A stretch of DNA of 64,000 bases from Uloborus plumipes. Its lineage: Eukaryota; Arthropoda; Arachnida; Araneae; Uloboridae. Location: the NCBI GenBank assembly GCA_038373865.1, contig JAXGGA010002195.1, forward strand, positions 17,501 to 81,500, written 5' to 3'. Below the pieces are notes generated by a model. That model was not told the origin of the DNA and made no database searches. It was given only the letters and a program-made list of their open reading frames with translations. Shown piece after piece: positions 35,208 through 47,605 of the stretch. A program made the position numbers and the translations under genes. Positions within the stretch are counted from its first letter, which is position 1; each line of letters starts with the position of its first letter.

Positions 35208-37165
35208 TAGGGATGCACCGATTAATCAGCCATAATCGGCCACTTTGCCGATTATTCATAATCGGCAAAGTCGGGCCGATTTATAGGCTGAAAAATATTT
35301 TTCAGATATTATTCTTTAAAGTATACTTTCACTACGAAACTATGATGAATAATTTTATCAACAGTAATAATAATCCTCACAGTTGTTATAAAGTTTTTTT
35401 TTAATGAATTCTCCTACATTGAATAAATATACGGGTCATTCTACGCTATTTGAATTCAGACGGCCAATGGAAAAACTTCATGTAAAACTGATTTTAATAA
35501 TGTTTTTGCATGCTGAAGCATTACAGACTATTATCTTTTATATGGACCACCCAATTAATTCACTGCAATTATTTTATTTTAGCATTTACAGCCGAAAATA
35601 GTCATAAATGTATACTCCCCTGGCATGATCAAATACTAGTTTTTATACAAACATGTTCGACGCTCAATTTTTGCTAACGTGGCATAATGTTTTTTGCCAT
35701 AATCATACACTTACATTAACAGAGAAACCAATTTCATCAGTAAACATTGAAAAAATATTTATTATTATTAAAAAAAAATACACTTTTCAACGGGCCATAT
35801 CAATAGTGTCACCTCCACCTGGCGAACTTCAAAGACTGAAATTTAGTATAAAAAATGCATAAGAATGATGTTGATTGCGAATAACCAGCGTAATACTGAG
35901 TAAAGTTAAAAGCAAGCTAAGAGTTTTTAAAAAAATTCGAATATTATTGCATCGGTTCTCGTTGAAAGTGCCTCAAAGCTTACTGTGCCAGTCGCTGTAG
36001 TATTTCCCCTGGTAAGTATAACTTTTGATATTTCATCGTTACATAAGTATGCGTATGTAAAATGTAATGCTTATTGTGTGCAGACATCACGGTTTACTTG
36101 AAGTTCTGGTAAGAAGAACGCGTGATGCTGTTTTTATAGGTAATGTGTGATTTTGTCACTTCTCTGGCGTCACTCCCCTGGCATTTTTGTTCAAAAAAAG
36201 GGTAAATATACATTAAAACTGTGATATAAGCATAATTAATTTCATTTTTAATCCTAATTGCCCCTGTGAAAGCAATTTGAATGAACGTAAATAATGCGGG
36301 AAGTATTTTTATTTGGGATCTGCGGTGCGACTTGTATGCAACATATCGTGTTTTCAGGATTAAATTTTTCATTTTATTACAACGTGAAAATTTTTTTTGA
36401 TTACAGGTCTTATAGAAATGAGTCTATACTATCATTTTACACCGAAAAATAATTGAAATAATTGTAAATCAAACCAGAATTCCGCCAATAGTGTCACTCC
36501 CCTGGCAACGCATTTTCCCCTGGTATCGATAAACCCCCCAAAAATTGAAATTTCGTCTGGCCCTTACCACTACAATCATAAAAATAGCGGCTACTAGTGA
36601 TATAATGAGTGTGAAATTAAACAGATTATTTTTTCTTTGGGGACACAAAAAACGCATTGATCGTAGAATCACCCATACATAGACAATGATGCAACATTTT
36701 TTATGTGGCGATAGTTTTCTCCTTAGCACAGTGCTTTCAGATCTCTAATTTTCAAAGAATAAAAGTATTGAATTAAATTGCTACTGATTGCTAAAATATA
36801 TGAATTAAAAGTACTCCTAAATTGGAGTGTTCACCACACACTCCCCCACCCCTCCTTTTTTTATAAATTTTTATTTCCAACATATATAACTAATAATACG
36901 TTACTAATATTATTGACACTAATATGAAAATTGGTTCTAAGAAATTTGATAAAATATTGAAATTATTTTGTGAAAACTAGGAAAATGGAAAAAAATCTTC
37001 TCCCAGAAATAAATTATTTACTATTTCTAAACTTGGAATTGTAAAGGAGTTAAAAACAATGATGGTAAAATTGGTAGTAGAAAAACAATTATCTTTATCA
37101 TTAATCGGTTCAGCCGATTAATCGGTAATCGGCAATCGGCCAATTTGCTTATCGGTGCATCCCTA
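35208..37165. mobile_element. non-autonomous hAT element, 1,958 bp
   Basis: It starts TAGGGATGCACCGATTAATC and ends GGTGCATCCCTA. Near each end lie GCCGATTAATCGG-type motifs. The flanks are GTTGTATT (35200-35207) and GTAGTATT (37166-37173), seven of eight identical. Short frames inside have no transposase motif. A CCCCTGG motif recurs internally (near 35625, 36005, 36175, 36498 and 36517). Confidence 0.85.
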
Positions 37166-37294
37166 GTAGTATTTATATTTTACATTTATTGCACAAAAGC
37201 ATTTATATACTTTATGAAATTACTAGTTTCTGTTCTATAAAACTGAAACAATTCTTACAATACTCGCTTTTTTTCTTTTTCTTTCGTTGTTGAA

Positions 37295-37989
37295 TCTATA
37301 CTAATAATATAAAGCGGAAGAGTTTGCTTGTTTGTTTGAACACGCTAATCTCAAGAACTACTAATTCGAATTGAAAGATTCTTTTTGCGTTGAATAGTCC
37401 ATTTTATCAGGAGGGCTTCAGACAATATAACATTACGCAAAATGTAAGGAGCTATTATTGTAGTTTGAAAATAATAATGGTCGAAAAGCACGAGTGGATT
37501 AGCTTCCACTCTTCTCGAGAAATGGTGTTCATTAAAAGTATTGTTTTGGCGACTGTGTGTAGAGCACAGTTGGCCGATACCAAACGAAAATAAAACTAAA
37601 AGTATATCGTGTATACAGAAGCTCTTTAGAATACGTTCTTTACATTAAATAATAGTATATCTATCCATATTTGATAAGACTGGGCGTCTTACTAAATTTT
37701 TTTCCAACAGTTTTTATATTTTTGCGTTTCCACGGGTAATTTTTTTACTATATATTTATCATATACATATCATATCGTGGTGCACTTAAAATAGTTTTTT
37801 AATAGATTGTTTTCACATTCACGCTGGTGAAGCCACGGAGCACAGCTATACCCTATAACAAAGATTTTTGAAGAAACAACTTATATCCATTATAATACAA
37901 AAGAATTCTTGTTTATAATTTTTTTTTTTTCCAGTTTTGTTGATTTTTTGTTTAAAGGTAGCCCGTGCAACACCGGGCCAAGCAGATAG
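37295..37989 (+). mobile_element. non-autonomous Helitron, 695 bp
   Basis: It begins TCTATACTAATAATATAAAG after a host A, a very typical Helitron start. It ends with the hairpin GCCCGTGCAACACCGGGC (37961-37978) and CAGATAG before a T. The canonical CTAG end is altered to ATAG. No protein is encoded. Confidence 0.85.
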
Positions 37990-39545
37990 TTTATTTTGTA
38001 TTTCTTTTGGTTTTGATTCATAAATATGTGTTTAACTGATGTAACTGATGTACAGTAAAATTGCAAACAATATTTTTAGAAGATGTTGTAAAAATTAAGG
38101 TTTAAAACAGCTAGTTGAGTTGTTTGTTTTAAACTGTAAGTGTTAAAAGGTAAATTTATAGTCTTAGCAGTTTTATTCCTTACGGGAACGTGATTTTTAG
38201 TACATTGCTTTGAAACGGATTTAGCTCGTACTTTCTATGGTTTTGCACAACCTATTCTGTTGTCAGGTTTACAAAATTTCCTATCAAAACAAATTTAAAT
38301 AGTTCAATTTCTTTATTTTTTTTCTAATTCACATTCAATGTCACTTATTATTTTTCAGAGGCATGAGCTTAAGTACTATTGGTATCGTAAAATATTGTTT
38401 ATAGTTAAAGAAGATATGTATGATTTCAGAAATTTTAAAACAAAAAAAAAACATTAGATATAAAAAATTTCTTGAATAATTCAAAATGATAAAAATATTA
38501 CTCATATCAAGGAAACAAAACTCACAGAAATCATTGAAATGATACAACAGAACTACATAACTCATTTCGGTAATAAATACCTATTGTTAAATAACTTGAA
38601 ATATCAAAACTTTTTATCATACCACATACTATGAGCTTCCAGTTCCACGGATAGTACAAATGAAATTGTTTTATGTAAAAGAAATATTTTTATGCATCAC
38701 AAAAAGTTTTCAGCATAACGATATTAAAATGAATACACAAATTACATTTTCAAATTCATAACCAACGAGCATTATTTTCCCAATACTTGAGCCTCTTCCC
38801 ATTTTACTCTCTTTCATATTTCCATGCCTTGCCCTACCATAAATCTTACAACAATGATCCTCTTAATGTAAAAACGTGCAAAAAATATTTTGCTTCTGAT
38901 CCTCGAACTTCATTCCTTTTCAATATTTATCGAAATTTTCGTCTCGGAATTCTGAAACATGCGACATGGTGTTATTGATTACGTATTCCTACTAAAACGG
39001 AATACATTCCCTTGTAGGTAAATATTAAATAAATTCCCATGCATTTATTCCGTACCTATTTCAAATACTTGATAGGTTTGTAAAATAAGGTATTTTTCTC
39101 CGCGTATATTGGTTTTTCGAAATAGTTTTGGTTTACAAGGTGACTACAAATGAAATATAAATTCCATGTTGTTGGCACGCAAGCTGTTAAAAGATTTGGC
39201 AAATATAAAGTATGACAAAAGTATATTCGAGAGTCAAGTACGAATAAAAGAAGTGAAGAGAGCAGTTTTCTTGAAGAAGTATGGAAATGAGATTTCTCTG
39301 AATTATTTAGGCGAAGCACACATTGAGCTTATAATTTAAATATTCCTAAAAAAGTAAAAATAATATTATTTTAGCGAAGGGAATCGTCTCTTATTGCAAT
39401 TTAAATTGCCTTGATAACCATTGTTGAATTAATATTTATTATTTCCTTCTGGAGCCAATTCGCATGCGTGGACAACCGGAATATTTGTTCTGACTATTCC
39501 TGAAATCCTTTTGACGTTTCAACGTTACATGTATATTTGTATATA
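37990..39545. other. no gene seen
   Basis: AT-rich, with scattered short frames and no motif or repeat boundary I can support. Confidence 0.5.
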
Positions 39546-40092
39546 CAGTGAACTCTCACTTATGCGCCGACCCAAGGGACCAACAGAAAAAGGTTCATAA
39601 GTGAGAGAGACGTATAAGTGAACAAGCCTATTCAAGGGACTAAAACGCAACATAGACACTGAATAAGAATCTATAGAAAACAGACATATTACAACTATTT
39701 GACAATTACTGTAACGTAACTATACTGATAAAGAGAAAACAAAAATTGTAGCATACCCCCTTTAAATTACAAACTGTTCCCTTTAAAACGAAGCATAATA
39801 GATAATTGTCCCTCTCCGAACTCTAGTTCATGCGGAAAAAACGCCTTTCTTAAGCAATAAAGGAGACAGATTAAAGAGGAAAGTGAAGAAAAATGTTTAT
39901 TTTTTAATGAAAATAAATTAATCTTTTTACAGTTTAGGGAAAATTCGACGCATAAGTGAAATATTTATCTTGCGACGCATAAATAAATGATACTATCATT
40001 ATTTTCCTAAAGAATGTGCTGGGATCATTTAAAACTGTCGTATAAGTAGAAAAGGTGCATAAGTGAGGCGGCGTATAAGTGAGAGTTCGCTG
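39546..40092 (-). mobile_element. 547-bp TA-flanked MITE, second copy
   Basis: Same family and same length as 14400-14946, in inverse orientation. The ends are CAGTGAACTCTCACTTATGC and GCATAAGTGAGG...GAGAGTTCGCTG, flanked by TA. Confidence 0.85.
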
Positions 40093-40499
40093 TATGTATA
40101 TGCTCATTGCTCATATCTCACACAGTGAAAAACAGAGTATTGATATTTTATATGCACACGTGATGTGAAAAGTCTCGTGAAAAGTTACATGAGATTGGTT
40201 TTCTATCCCTAATTTAGTGTTTTAATCTCTGTCATCTTGTTGGTTTCGTCTTTGTATCGTTATGTGTTTCTTGTTTATATATGTCTGTTTTGAAAATGTT
40301 TTTAAAATTAAAAAAAAAGTTTTATAAGATATCATTGTTTATTATACATTTCTGACTTTAGTCAAAATCACTTGACAGTTTTTGCTGTCATCTTGTCATT
40401 TGAAATTTTAAATTTTATGTGTCTTGTCCTGAAATGTTTTTAAATTTTAGAAGTTTTATGTCCGTTGTAATCTCGATGATTTAGCTCTAATATCTCTTC

Positions 40500-40565
40500 A
40501 TTTTTTAAATAAAACCATCGTTTGGTGCTCTTGCGCCAGTACAATAAATACAACCAACCAACAAC
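40500..40565 (-). repeat. TGGCGCAAGAGC dispersed family, copy
   Basis: On the minus strand it reads GGTTGGTTG, then GTACTGGCGCAAGAGCACCA, matching the other copies at 23567, 25256 and about 49418. Confidence 0.55.
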
Positions 40566-42714
40566 CTCATCCGAGTCAGTCTTCTCTGTCTACTAGACGG
40601 GTAGACACGGTGTCCGGCACTCATTTTGGTGCAATAGCATATTTAAAAAGAGCAGCATTTTCTTTTTGATAATACTGCTAGGTTCCAAAAATGTTAAACT
40701 TTTTGGTGGCAATAAGGTGCTCCAAGAATGCAACCTCTCTCTTTTTGGAGGCAATCAGATGTTTCACAAATATAGACTGTACTCCTGCATTTATCGCTTT
40801 TCTTTCGAAGTAACTCGACCTTTGGCATCTCATGAACTAATATTAGTCGTGTAAATATTTCACTTGGCAAGTATTTGCGACACAAACTTCTGTAACCTTA
40901 TTATTATTTATTCTTCATAAGTTTAATTTTTAAAATTTCGAAAAATTTCTCGATTCCAATCAAATTTTAATTTTTAGTCATTAATGTAAGTACCATTCTA
41001 TGTATTTCACATTTTTATGGGCTCAATGAAAGGTCCAACTTGGAATTAAACAAAGTAATTATTTTATTATTATATATCAAGTTCAATATCCAAAAAAGCT
41101 CACTGATTTCTGCTACTGACAATTTTTTGTTTGAAAAAATCACTACCCCAATTTATGTATGCATCTCTATCTGTCCCTATTTTCTCTGCATTACTCATCT
41201 GCATTTATCAACCGATATATTTTATTTCAAGAGTATTTATTGGCTTATATTTGACTTTATATTTATCTATCTATATACCTGTATCTCTCTTTTACATTAA
41301 GGGATGAAGCAATATCTTAAGGACTGGATACACTTTTCCCTCCCTTCCCCCTTTTCTTACAGTTAGGGAGCTTTTCAAGAAAGCTTATCTTATGCATCGT
41401 GATTTTAATTTACAGTAAAAAGTAAAAGTATTAAGTTCAGTTTAAGTCGACCTAATAGGCGTTAATGAGTTTAGTAATGGTATAAAAAGGAAATTGCCGA
41501 TTCCGTTAAAAATAAACTGGTGGATTAAGTTAACCTTAAATTTACAGAAGCTCTAAGAGCTGTTCTTTTCGTCGTTTCTTTTCCTTCTATCTCTTAAAGA
41601 AAAGCTAAAAATGTGAGTCAATATTTTTTGTTTAAGGGGAAAAAAAAAGATTATTTTGATCTTTTATCTTTGCTGTTAGTATTCTGTAGAAGATTCTCTT
41701 TTCTTTGGGGTATTCTTGGGGGACATTTGGAACTGCAAGACGGAACAATGCGCCCGAGGTTTCGAAATGAAACACATAAATAAATGCATATATTTTTTTT
41801 CACGAAAATAAAAAAAGATTTATTGAATGAAAAGGGTAAGTAAATCATGAATTAATCATATCGGATTCTCATATCTGATTTTAGTTGACAGCTCCAGCAG
41901 CAAACATCAAAAGAATAAATAAATAGAAAAAGAAAATCCATTTGACAAATCTGTAAACATCTTAATAAATCTTTATAACTCAGTAGCGCTTATTTGAAGC
42001 AAGAAGTTCGTTTAGAATTAAAAAAAAACTAATGAAACATTCGAGCTTATTAATGAATTTCTCGGAAAACGATAACATATTAATGAGAAAGACAAAGAGC
42101 TGTCCTGTCCATCAATGTCAGACTTTTTTTCAACATTTTTAACTCCCCCTTCTCTGTCACACGTCACCGTCCCCCTCCCAACATTTATTACACGTTACGT
42201 TATTTTTCATATACCCATTCTTATAAAAGAATGTGTGATGGCACACTTCTTGTTACGCCCTCCCTCTCCCTAGTCACAAACTATCAGAACTTCACGACCC
42301 CCTCCCCTTCAAAGTGTGACCTCATTTGTGGTCATCTCCTTATAAGCTTGTTCTAACGACTAAACAGAATCACCAACGTGAAATAAGCAACTTTTTGCAA
42401 GTTTCACAAAACGATTTAAAAACTTTAACACTAGATAAACTGCTATAAACTTAGCTTCAGCAATTTAGAAAAGAGTGCTATGACCTTGACAATTTTCACC
42501 TCTTTTGAGTTTATAGGATAGGGTTTTTGTGTTTAATTCAAGTTTATTATTTTCATATAGTATTTCAACTCAAATCCGCTCAATTACACTTTCTTTTTTC
42601 TCCAAGCATCCCAAAAAGTAAAAATAATCATAGCTCAACTTATCAGAGATACTATATAGATATTTAGGGGAACTTTGTGCCATGAATATTAACTTTCCAC
42701 CACTTCAGAATTTT
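40566..42714. other. no gene seen
   Basis: AT-rich sequence with homopolymer runs. No exon-like conservation or repeat boundary was recognised. Confidence 0.5.
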
Positions 42715-43060
42715 GAACATAGTGAAAGACCGTGGTGGTCTGATAGATAAACCATTGGCCTAGCTACTGTAAGGCTCTGGGATAGATGCTAGTTGGTCGG
42801 ATACTTCGTGTTCGCTAATAGTGACTGGCGCCCTTTAAATATGCTGAGGTTTAGTCCTCCCAAGTTCTCATTCCAATTCAATACCGCAGGGGTACTGAAC
42901 CAAGAGTTGTTCAGCTTGTGAGTTGGATTGAAATAATAAAAAGTATGGTAGATGAATGAAAATGATACTTCCATCTATCGTGTGCTGTCTGACACGAGCC
43001 TGACAGTGATATTCAGGAATATGGCAGTGATAAAGCATGGGGTCCATAAATAGATACCAT
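42715..43060 (+). repeat. possible decayed tRNA-derived SINE
   Basis: GTGGTGGTCTGATAGATAAA followed by CATTGGCC and GGCTCTGGGATAGATGC resembles a degraded A-box/B-box tRNA head. A less AT-rich body of about 280 bp follows, ending near a TAGATACCATGCC stretch. No clear tail or TSD is seen. Confidence 0.4.
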
Positions 43061-43150
43061 GCCTTTATGTCTTAAATTGAGTAGCATTGCTACTCAATAT
43101 ACTCGAATACTTGAGTGGTTACAGCAACAAGTATTCAAACTCAAATCTGC

Positions 43151-43270
43151 GGCCATTACTCATTGTTATTACCCGAAAAAAGGGAACGTTGGCCATTTCC
43201 CATTGATATTACCCGAAAAAAGGGAACATTGGCCATTACCCATTGTTATTACCCGAAAAAAGGGAACATT
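43151..43270. repeat. tandem repeat, 3 units of 40 bp
   Basis: Units start GGCCATT at 43151, 43191 and 43231. Each contains ATTACCCGAAAAAAGGGAAC. Confidence 0.95.
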
Positions 43271-43340
43271 GTCAAGGTCATCAGTGGAACATTGTACACT
43301 GAACTACTATTTTACAACATTTGACTTTACAACATTTTAA

Positions 43341-45244
43341 GAAAGTTAGGAAAACACCGATAGCGTAATTACGGAGTTCATGAAGCCCCCCCCCCCCTCG
43401 GAACACCTTTCGACTTAATTCCTTAATTTTAGGGGAGTCGTGGAGCCCTAAATAAATATTGTATAAATAGTAATTTCATGAAATGTTAAAATGAAAAAGG
43501 ATAATAAAGGTGGCAACCCAAATATTTAGCTCTCGTTATTTAAAAGCCGGAAGTTAACTTTTTGAAATTTATCTTTCTTTCTAAAGAAGAGCAAAATAAC
43601 TTCCATTCAAAAATTTAATTTTTTAGTTTTTCTTTAACTTAATAGTCTTACATTTAAAGCCATTTCACAAGAAATTTAATGTAATTTCATGTTTTATTTG
43701 TTTTGCTGTTTACTTTTGCAGATAAATAGGACATTTCTTGAAAAATACCTTTAGGCATTCAAACTAATATTCTTCGGCAGCTGTTGCCAAGAATAAATTG
43801 TTAAACAAAAGCATAAAAAATCAAAAATAGCATCACCATGGCAACTATGGGGTTTCAGCTGCAGTGAAGTCACATTGTTTTTAGATATTTGACAAAAGAA
43901 GCTCCATGCCCTGAAAAATTTAAAACTGTACTGTCAGGTATGAAATATATCTTAACCATATAAGCTAAAATGTCAAGAGAAGGCGTGCATTTTTTATTTT
44001 AGCTGACAGCGCCACAAAAGATTTTTTTTTGTTTATTTTTTGCATGGGGTTCAGTTTTCGTCTTTGATATTGTGTATTTTGGAAATAGGAAAATCGTATT
44101 GAAAATGTTATTGAAATTTCAGCATATGTGTTATATTTTCGTTAAAGAATTCTATATCAAAGGCCAAAGATGGGAAATGAAAAACATAAATGGCTTCCGT
44201 AGAATTCTCCTCAACGTCTGTGGTCAATATGTATTTTCATTTTTTACAGTTTTTGGGAAACTTATTTTTGCTTGGTAATACTTTCAGGTTGTGATCCAAA
44301 GCGTGGTGAATTTAGTCGTATTACTCAAAATATTTCACTAGGGTACTTTTAAAAATTCAAACAACGAAGAAAATTTAATAACGGAATGCACAAGAACACG
44401 TATGATTGTACCTCTGAGAAAGGCATGAAGAAAACCATTTTTTTAAAAAAATATTCTAAATCAGCACTTTATTAAGTTAAAATCGCTATTAATGTTTCCA
44501 GTGAATAGCTATCAAATTGCTCGGTATACATTACTGCGCAGTTTCGGGGAGTGTTTTACCAAACCTATTTCTCGTGAAATCTATGAAGTCAATAAAATTT
44601 GATTTCATGTTCTACATTCTATTGATTTTTGTTGCAATGGATTTTAAAAGGGTATTACCATGAAAAAGGTTAAAAAAAAAGACTCATCTTTTAAATGAAG
44701 GAAAAAAAATCTTTGTAGATGACTTTACTCAGATACGCGCATTCTATCTTAAGACACCTGTAAGATGAGTTAAATGTAGAATTTGGTACTTACAAATTTG
44801 AAGAATTTTGGTGTTTTTTTAGTGGTTTTAAAAATTCGAAGGGAAAGGTGCATTTTTAAGAAATTATGTTTGCAATAACTATAATAACAATAAATGCTGC
44901 AGAAAAAACACTTACTTTGTACTTCAATTAGTCAATGATGATAATTTGATTTTTCAAATGCAGTTTCAAAGTAAATAAGAAAATCAAAATAAAATAGCAA
45001 TAATATTTTCAGTGAGAAACTATGAAAAGCATTTTCGTAATAGTTTTGAAAATTTTCGGAGGGGTTTTAATCCTGAAAGGCCACCCCTTAAATACGGCTC
45101 TATTATTGCGTACCTCCCTATCCTCATCGTCCACTAAAACAAAGAGAGAAAGCGAGAAAATAAAATAAAAGGTGTTTTACCACATCATAAAATTACGCCC
45201 AACTTTCATTCTGAAAATAATCTTTAGTTCTTGCATTTAAAACT
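43341..45244. other. no gene seen
   Basis: AT-rich. A poly-C run lies near 43387-43397. No recognised exon or element. Confidence 0.5.
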
Positions 45245-45490
45245 ATTTGGACTATGCAATACACTGCCAACTCGGCTGATCCATGGACTGCAGATTCGAG
45301 CTTATTTTGCTCTCATCAGCATGGAATACGAAAGTAGTCGAGTTGGAGGCAAACATCCTCTTATAAAGCAAAGAGAGCAAAAGAAAAAAAAATGGTAGCT
45401 AATGTGAAATTAGAATACCAGCGAACGATCGCACTTTGTGCGGTACGCACAATGCCAACCTGTCTACCATCGCAGAGCAAAACAGCAAGG
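45245..45490 (+). repeat. dispersed repeat, inverted partner of 47480-47605
   Basis: GCAATACACTGCCAACTCGG, GATCCATGGACTGCAG and GAGCTTATTTTGCTCTCAT, then after about 120 bp GTACGCACAATGCCAACCTG and CTACCATCGCAGAGCAA. All of these occur as one contiguous reverse complement at 47480-47605. The higher-GC stretch to about 45740 is open in two frames but shows no known domain. Confidence 0.8.
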
Positions 45491-45740
45491 CAACCCTTCA
45501 GCGCGTGTTTCCCTTTCGCCAGCGCCGCCTTCTCCGCGCCAAAATCTAAACAAAGTCGAAAGAGGCTTTGTCGCTTTGTGCTGTGCGATAAGAGATATAC
45601 TCCCGTTTTCTTGGAACTTCGAATTAGCAACTGGTCTTCAAAGCACATTTTCTGCTCTAAAGCGGCTGAGGGATTATTCTATAAAAAAATATTTGACGCA
45701 AGATACAATGGCGCATTCCGAAAAAGTTTAAAATCAAAGC

Positions 45741-47479
45741 TAAATATTTTTTGACTTTGCATGCGTTATATGGTGAAATAGTGTTTCGTCTTGAAATTTT
45801 AAACATGAAAAATGCATTAAATTATAGGGTCAACTTTTTTCTTTACTTCCATATTTCTTGAAATTTATTTACAAAGTAAGGAATTTAATAATTGAAGAAA
45901 TTCGCAATATGAAAAAGAAAATAATAAAAATAAACATTTGACAGCAAACGTATTTGATTAAGATAGGCCACCCTAAGAACAACTAAAAATAATTGAATAC
46001 TATTAGAGTTTATTAATTTATATATTTATTTTACACATGCTAAATTCTAATTGCTGAAGTGTAGTTAGACTCACTTTTCCAATATCAAATTTATTAATAA
46101 ATATTTCACTTCCACTTAGTTCTGCAAAAAATGTTATGCAGAGTTTTACATTTCTTGCGACAAAATCCCTTACTTGGGTTTAAATAAAAGTAAATGTGTG
46201 CGACTTATTATGATTAGTGATTAAATGCGTCAAGAATTTTTAAATAGATATTTATCTTATGACCCTTCTTTGTGTGTTCTGTACGCTGTTTCAGTGTTTG
46301 TGAATGCTAGTACTGTTAATTCACCTTTTTTTAGGTTTGTACTCTAGGAGAATTGGTTCAAAGGAAATATTTGCTGGTGATTAGCAGCTAAACTATTATT
46401 GATTGCTTAGCAATAAATATTATGAACCATATGAGGGGGGTGGGGAGCATATCTCAACATTATCAAAGGACTTGCTGCCCAGACATCAATCTTAGTATTT
46501 CTTTTATGTGTTTAATTTTAATAGTTTTTCATTTTCAGTTGTCATTGGAAATAAATTATAATAAAAAAGGAATCATTCTCTATATAATTACATTAAAACT
46601 ACTTATAAACATTTTGATACAAAATTATATTTTCAAAAAATCTGATGAAACTTGTGATAAAATAGTGATTATTAAAACTAAATAGTCAATGCTGTTTCAT
46701 GGAATTTCAAATGATCAGTTCAAAATTATGGTATGGTATACTTGAAACCATCAAAGGATTAACAAGTTTTTTTTTTTTTTTTTGGACACGCCATAACTGA
46801 TGAAAGAACAACATGAAGATTTTTAGTTTTTTATTTATTTTGCAGAAATTTACTTGAAAATGATAAAATACAACATAGTTTGACAAATACAAAATAATAT
46901 GCATTTTTATGTTCGGTCTGTTTTAAAGAGTGCATTGCAATATAAAAATTATAAACCATGTTTTCACAATATTGACATTGACTGCAACATACATTTTTAA
47001 TACATAAACTGAGAGCAATCTAGACTTGAAAGGATTACTCTAAAAAAAAAAAAATTTGCTTTTTTTTGTTTAGATTTCTATGTTTCCAGACCTCGTAGAG
47101 ACTTTGAAAGAAAATCAACACCAAACACCATCGAATGGTTGTCAGGAAAAAATTTAAAATAATGGTGATATTAATCATTAGATAGAATAACATTTATTTA
47201 TTCAATGTCCTAGGTCATGTGAAGTTGCATTTCGCTGGTTTAAATCTATGTATTTTCCTAAATTTCTGCTCGCTTTATTTTTCATTTAATATTACTTAGT
47301 CAACTCAATAATTAGGCAATATGTCACGTATAACGCTGGATGTATCAAAATAATTCATTTTTAAGACTATTTTAACGCGCGCTAATCGTTCACCTAGGAC
47401 AATAAAATAGCAAGCGAACGGTGAAATTTAGGGAATTGCGCCAAATGCAAAACGAGTTTGATAAGGAGCCAAATGCGGC
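45741..47479. other. no gene seen
   Basis: AT-rich with poly-T (46769-46783) and poly-A runs. Lies between the two inverted repeat blocks. Confidence 0.5.
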
Positions 47480-47605
47480 ATCCATTCCTTCTCCTTGCTC
47501 TGCGATGGTAGACAGGTTGGCATTGTGCGTACGGCACATGAGAGCAAAATAAGCTCGAAACTGCAGTCCATGGATCAGCCGAGTTGGCAGTGTATTGCAT
47601 GTTTC
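47480..47605 (-). repeat. dispersed repeat, inverted partner of 45245-45490
   Basis: A contiguous version of the block that is split by about 120 bp in the partner. Orientation is opposite. Confidence 0.8.

Noticed and set aside
45361..45754. Three overlapping 95-120 residue frames in a GC-richer stretch
   Set aside because: They overlap a dispersed repeat, run in different frames on both strands and show no domain. Treated as repeat sequence.
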